Of a stretch of DNA of 64,000 nucleotides, positions 62,033-64,000 are shown piece by piece; the first letter of the stretch is position 1, and the number at the start of each line of letters is the position of its first letter. The notes below the pieces were generated by a model. That model made no database searches. It had not been told where the DNA came from and saw only the letters and a program-made list of their open reading frames with translations. The stretch lies in the NCBI GenBank assembly GCA_902535365.1, contig CACATF010000003.1:1-64000 (forward strand). The letters are read 5' to 3'. Source of the stretch: an uncultured SAR86 cluster bacterium (lineage in GTDB: Bacteria; Pseudomonadota; Gammaproteobacteria; Magnimaribacterales; TMED112). The position numbers were made by a program, and so were the translations under genes.

Positions 62033-64000
62033 ATGGATATATCTGTAAAAAAACTTTCTGAGATTCTTAAGATAGATCCTGAAGTCCTTCTTAGCAAAAT
62101 GATAGATGCAGGGTTATCGCACAAAAGTGTAGATGATCTTGTATCCACAGAAGACAAACAAAAACTACTCTCCTACATTAGAAGCTCAAAAGATGCACCT
62201 GCAAAACCAACTGCTGCTGTTGAGGTAACACCACCAGTTCCTTCACCTCAACCACAACCAAAAAAAGATTCTAAGCCTAGTCCAAAAGTTACAGAAAAGC
62301 CAAAGCAGAAGCCAAAGGTGGAAAAAGAACCAGAAGAAGATACAAAAGTTAAGAAAACTGTAAACATCAATGGTTCAATTAGGGTTAATGATCTTTCAAG
62401 AAAGCTAAGCCGTAGAGGTAATGAGGTTGTCAAAAAACTGATGGAGCTTGGTGAGATGGCATCTTTAAATGATGAAATTGACCAAGAAACTGCAGTTTTA
62501 GTAGCAGAGGAGTTTGGTTTTCAAGTTAAGTTTGAAGAAGAACAAAAACTCAGCGAAGAGCAACTTTCTTATCCACAGGTTGAATTAAGTTTTTCAGACC
62601 AAGAATCACAAACCAAACGTCATCCTGTGGTTACAGTGATGGGTCATGTTGATCATGGAAAAACCTCACTTCTTGATGCAATTAAATCAACGAATGTTGT
62701 GGATGGTGAATCGGGCGGAATTACTCAACACATTGCAGCATATGAAGTTAAAACTAAAACCGGAAAAATTACGTTTATAGATACACCAGGACACGAGGCT
62801 TTCACAGCTATGCGTGCGAGAGGTGCCAACACAACAGATATTGTAATTTTGGTGGTTGCAGCAAATGATAGTGTTAAACCTCAGACTATCGAAGCCATTA
62901 CACATGCAAAGGCAGCTGAGGTTCCAATAATTGTTGCCATTAATAAAGTTGATCTTGATGCTGCAGACATAGATAAGGTCAAAGGTGATCTTGCCAAATA
63001 TGAGCTTGTTCCCGAAGATTGGGGCGGCAAACAACAAATGATTCCAGTATCAGCTTTAACCAAAAAAGGTATAGATGATATTTTGGATGCTATTGAGCTT
63101 GAATCAGAAATGCTTGAATTGAAAGCTCCAACAAAAGGCAATGCCACTGGGGTTGTTCTTGAGTCACAATTAGATAGGTTCAAAGGTCCTCTTGGCACTT
63201 TCTTAGTTCAAAAAGGAATATTGAAGGTTGGTGATACTGTTGTTGCAGGAGAAAAGAAAGGACGAATCAAATCTCTTATAAATAGTCTTGGTGAACAAGT
63301 AAAAGAAGCTGGCCCATCAACACCTGTTGAAGTTTTAGGGCTTGAAGATTGTGTTTCTGCAGGTGAAGTCTTCAATATTATGAGCAATGAAAAAGATGCC
63401 AGAGCAATTATTGATGCAAGGCTATCGTATCTCAAAGACATAAACGATAAGAATGTCATGACATCTCAAACTGCCTTCGATTTACTTGATCAAGAAAAGA
63501 TCAACAAATTAAGAATTATTGTGAAATCAGATGTTGCAGGTACCAGTGAAGCTATTAACAACTCTCTTTTAAAAATTGGCAACGAAGAAGTTGATGTAGA
63601 TATAGTGAGTTCAGGTGTCGGTGGAATCACAGAATCTGACGTGAATTTAGCCATAACAACAGGCGCAAGAATCATAGGTTTTAATGTTCGTTCAGATAAC
63701 AAAGCCAAAAAAATTCTTGAGGAGAAGGGAATTGAAGCTAGTTATTACAGTGTTATCTATGATCTGATTGAAGATATAAAGAGATTACTGTCAGGGCTGC
63801 TCAATCCAATTTATTCTGAAAAGATATTGGGAACTGCTGAGGTAAAAGAAGTGTTTAAATCACCTGAGTTTGGTCTTGTAGCTGGATGTCTGGTTGTTGA
63901 GGGCCTTGTAAGAAGAGAGAAGCATGTCAGAGTGCTTAGAGATAGTGTTGTGATACATGAGGGCGAGCTTGACTCTCTAAGAAGGTTTAAAGATGACGTA
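62033..64000 (+). CDS. infB: Translation initiation factor IF-2 (partial, runs off window end)
   Basis: ATG at 62033 after GGAGG; MDISVKKLSEILKIDPEVLLSKM..., HPVVTVMGHVDHGKTSLLDAIK, DTPGHEAFTAMRARGA; open frame to 64000 (absent from the ORF track because no stop). Confidence 0.97.
   Translation, partial: MDISVKKLSEILKIDPEVLLSKMIDAGLSHKSVDDLVSTEDKQKLLSYIRSSKDAPAKPTAAVEVTPPVPSPQPQPKKDSKPSPKVTEKPKQKPKVEKEPEEDTKVKKTVNINGSIRVNDLSRKLSRRGNEVVKKLMELGEMASLNDEIDQETAVLVAEEFGFQVKFEEEQKLSEEQLSYPQVELSFSDQESQTKRHPVVTVMGHVDHGKTSLLDAIKSTNVVDGESGGITQHIAAYEVKTKTGKITFIDTPGHEAFTAMRARGANTTDIVILVVAANDSVKPQTIEAITHAKAAEVPIIVAINKVDLDAADIDKVKGDLAKYELVPEDWGGKQQMIPVSALTKKGIDDILDAIELESEMLELKAPTKGNATGVVLESQLDRFKGPLGTFLVQKGILKVGDTVVAGEKKGRIKSLINSLGEQVKEAGPSTPVEVLGLEDCVSAGEVFNIMSNEKDARAIIDARLSYLKDINDKNVMTSQTAFDLLDQEKINKLRIIVKSDVAGTSEAINNSLLKIGNEEVDVDIVSSGVGGITESDVNLAITTGARIIGFNVRSDNKAKKILEEKGIEASYYSVIYDLIEDIKRLLSGLLNPIYSEKILGTAEVKEVFKSPEFGLVAGCLVVEGLVRREKHVRVLRDSVVIHEGELDSLRRFKDDV

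Overview
The 64 kb window looks like core chromosome of a low-GC, streamlined marine gammaproteobacterium. It is SAR86-like by gene order and composition; this is an inference, with no database search run. I recognise about 68 protein genes, a one-piece tmRNA, tRNA-Leu(GAG) and initiator tRNA-Met. Coding density is very high, with many 1-8 nt gene overlaps and only one convincing rho-independent hairpin seen. Main blocks: uvrA/ssb; fabB-ispB/rplU-rpmA-obgE; smpB-ssrA-rpsT; NSS transporter-rnfH/bamE; a ~24 kb same-strand run fur-grpE-dnaK-dnaJ-dapB-rpsB-tsf-pyrH-frr-uppS-dxr-rseP-bamA-ompH-lpxD-fabZ-lpxA-lpxB-rnhB-dnaE-accA-tilS-(enoyl-CoA hydratase)-rimI; a small accessory stretch; valS-holC-pepA/lptFG; POT transporter; a lipoprotein with FG-GAP-like repeats; dapE-dapD-map; carAB-greA-rlmE-ftsH-glmM-tpiA-secG; tRNA-Leu/tRNA-fMet; rimP-nusA-infB (infB runs off the end). 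No CRISPR, prophage, transposon, secretion island or obvious new multi-gene defence system was found. The observations most worth following up are: a dnaK-linked DnaJ with its whole Cys-rich zinc domain missing; a ValRS ending ~200 aa early; ribosomal protein S2 with a histone-H1-like Lys/Ala/Pro tail encoded by a 60-bp tandem repeat; a tmRNA gene squeezed between smpB and rpsT; a rearrangement that breaks both the dapB-carA and map-rpsB adjacencies; and an orphan Cas4/RecB-like nuclease with paired cysteines.
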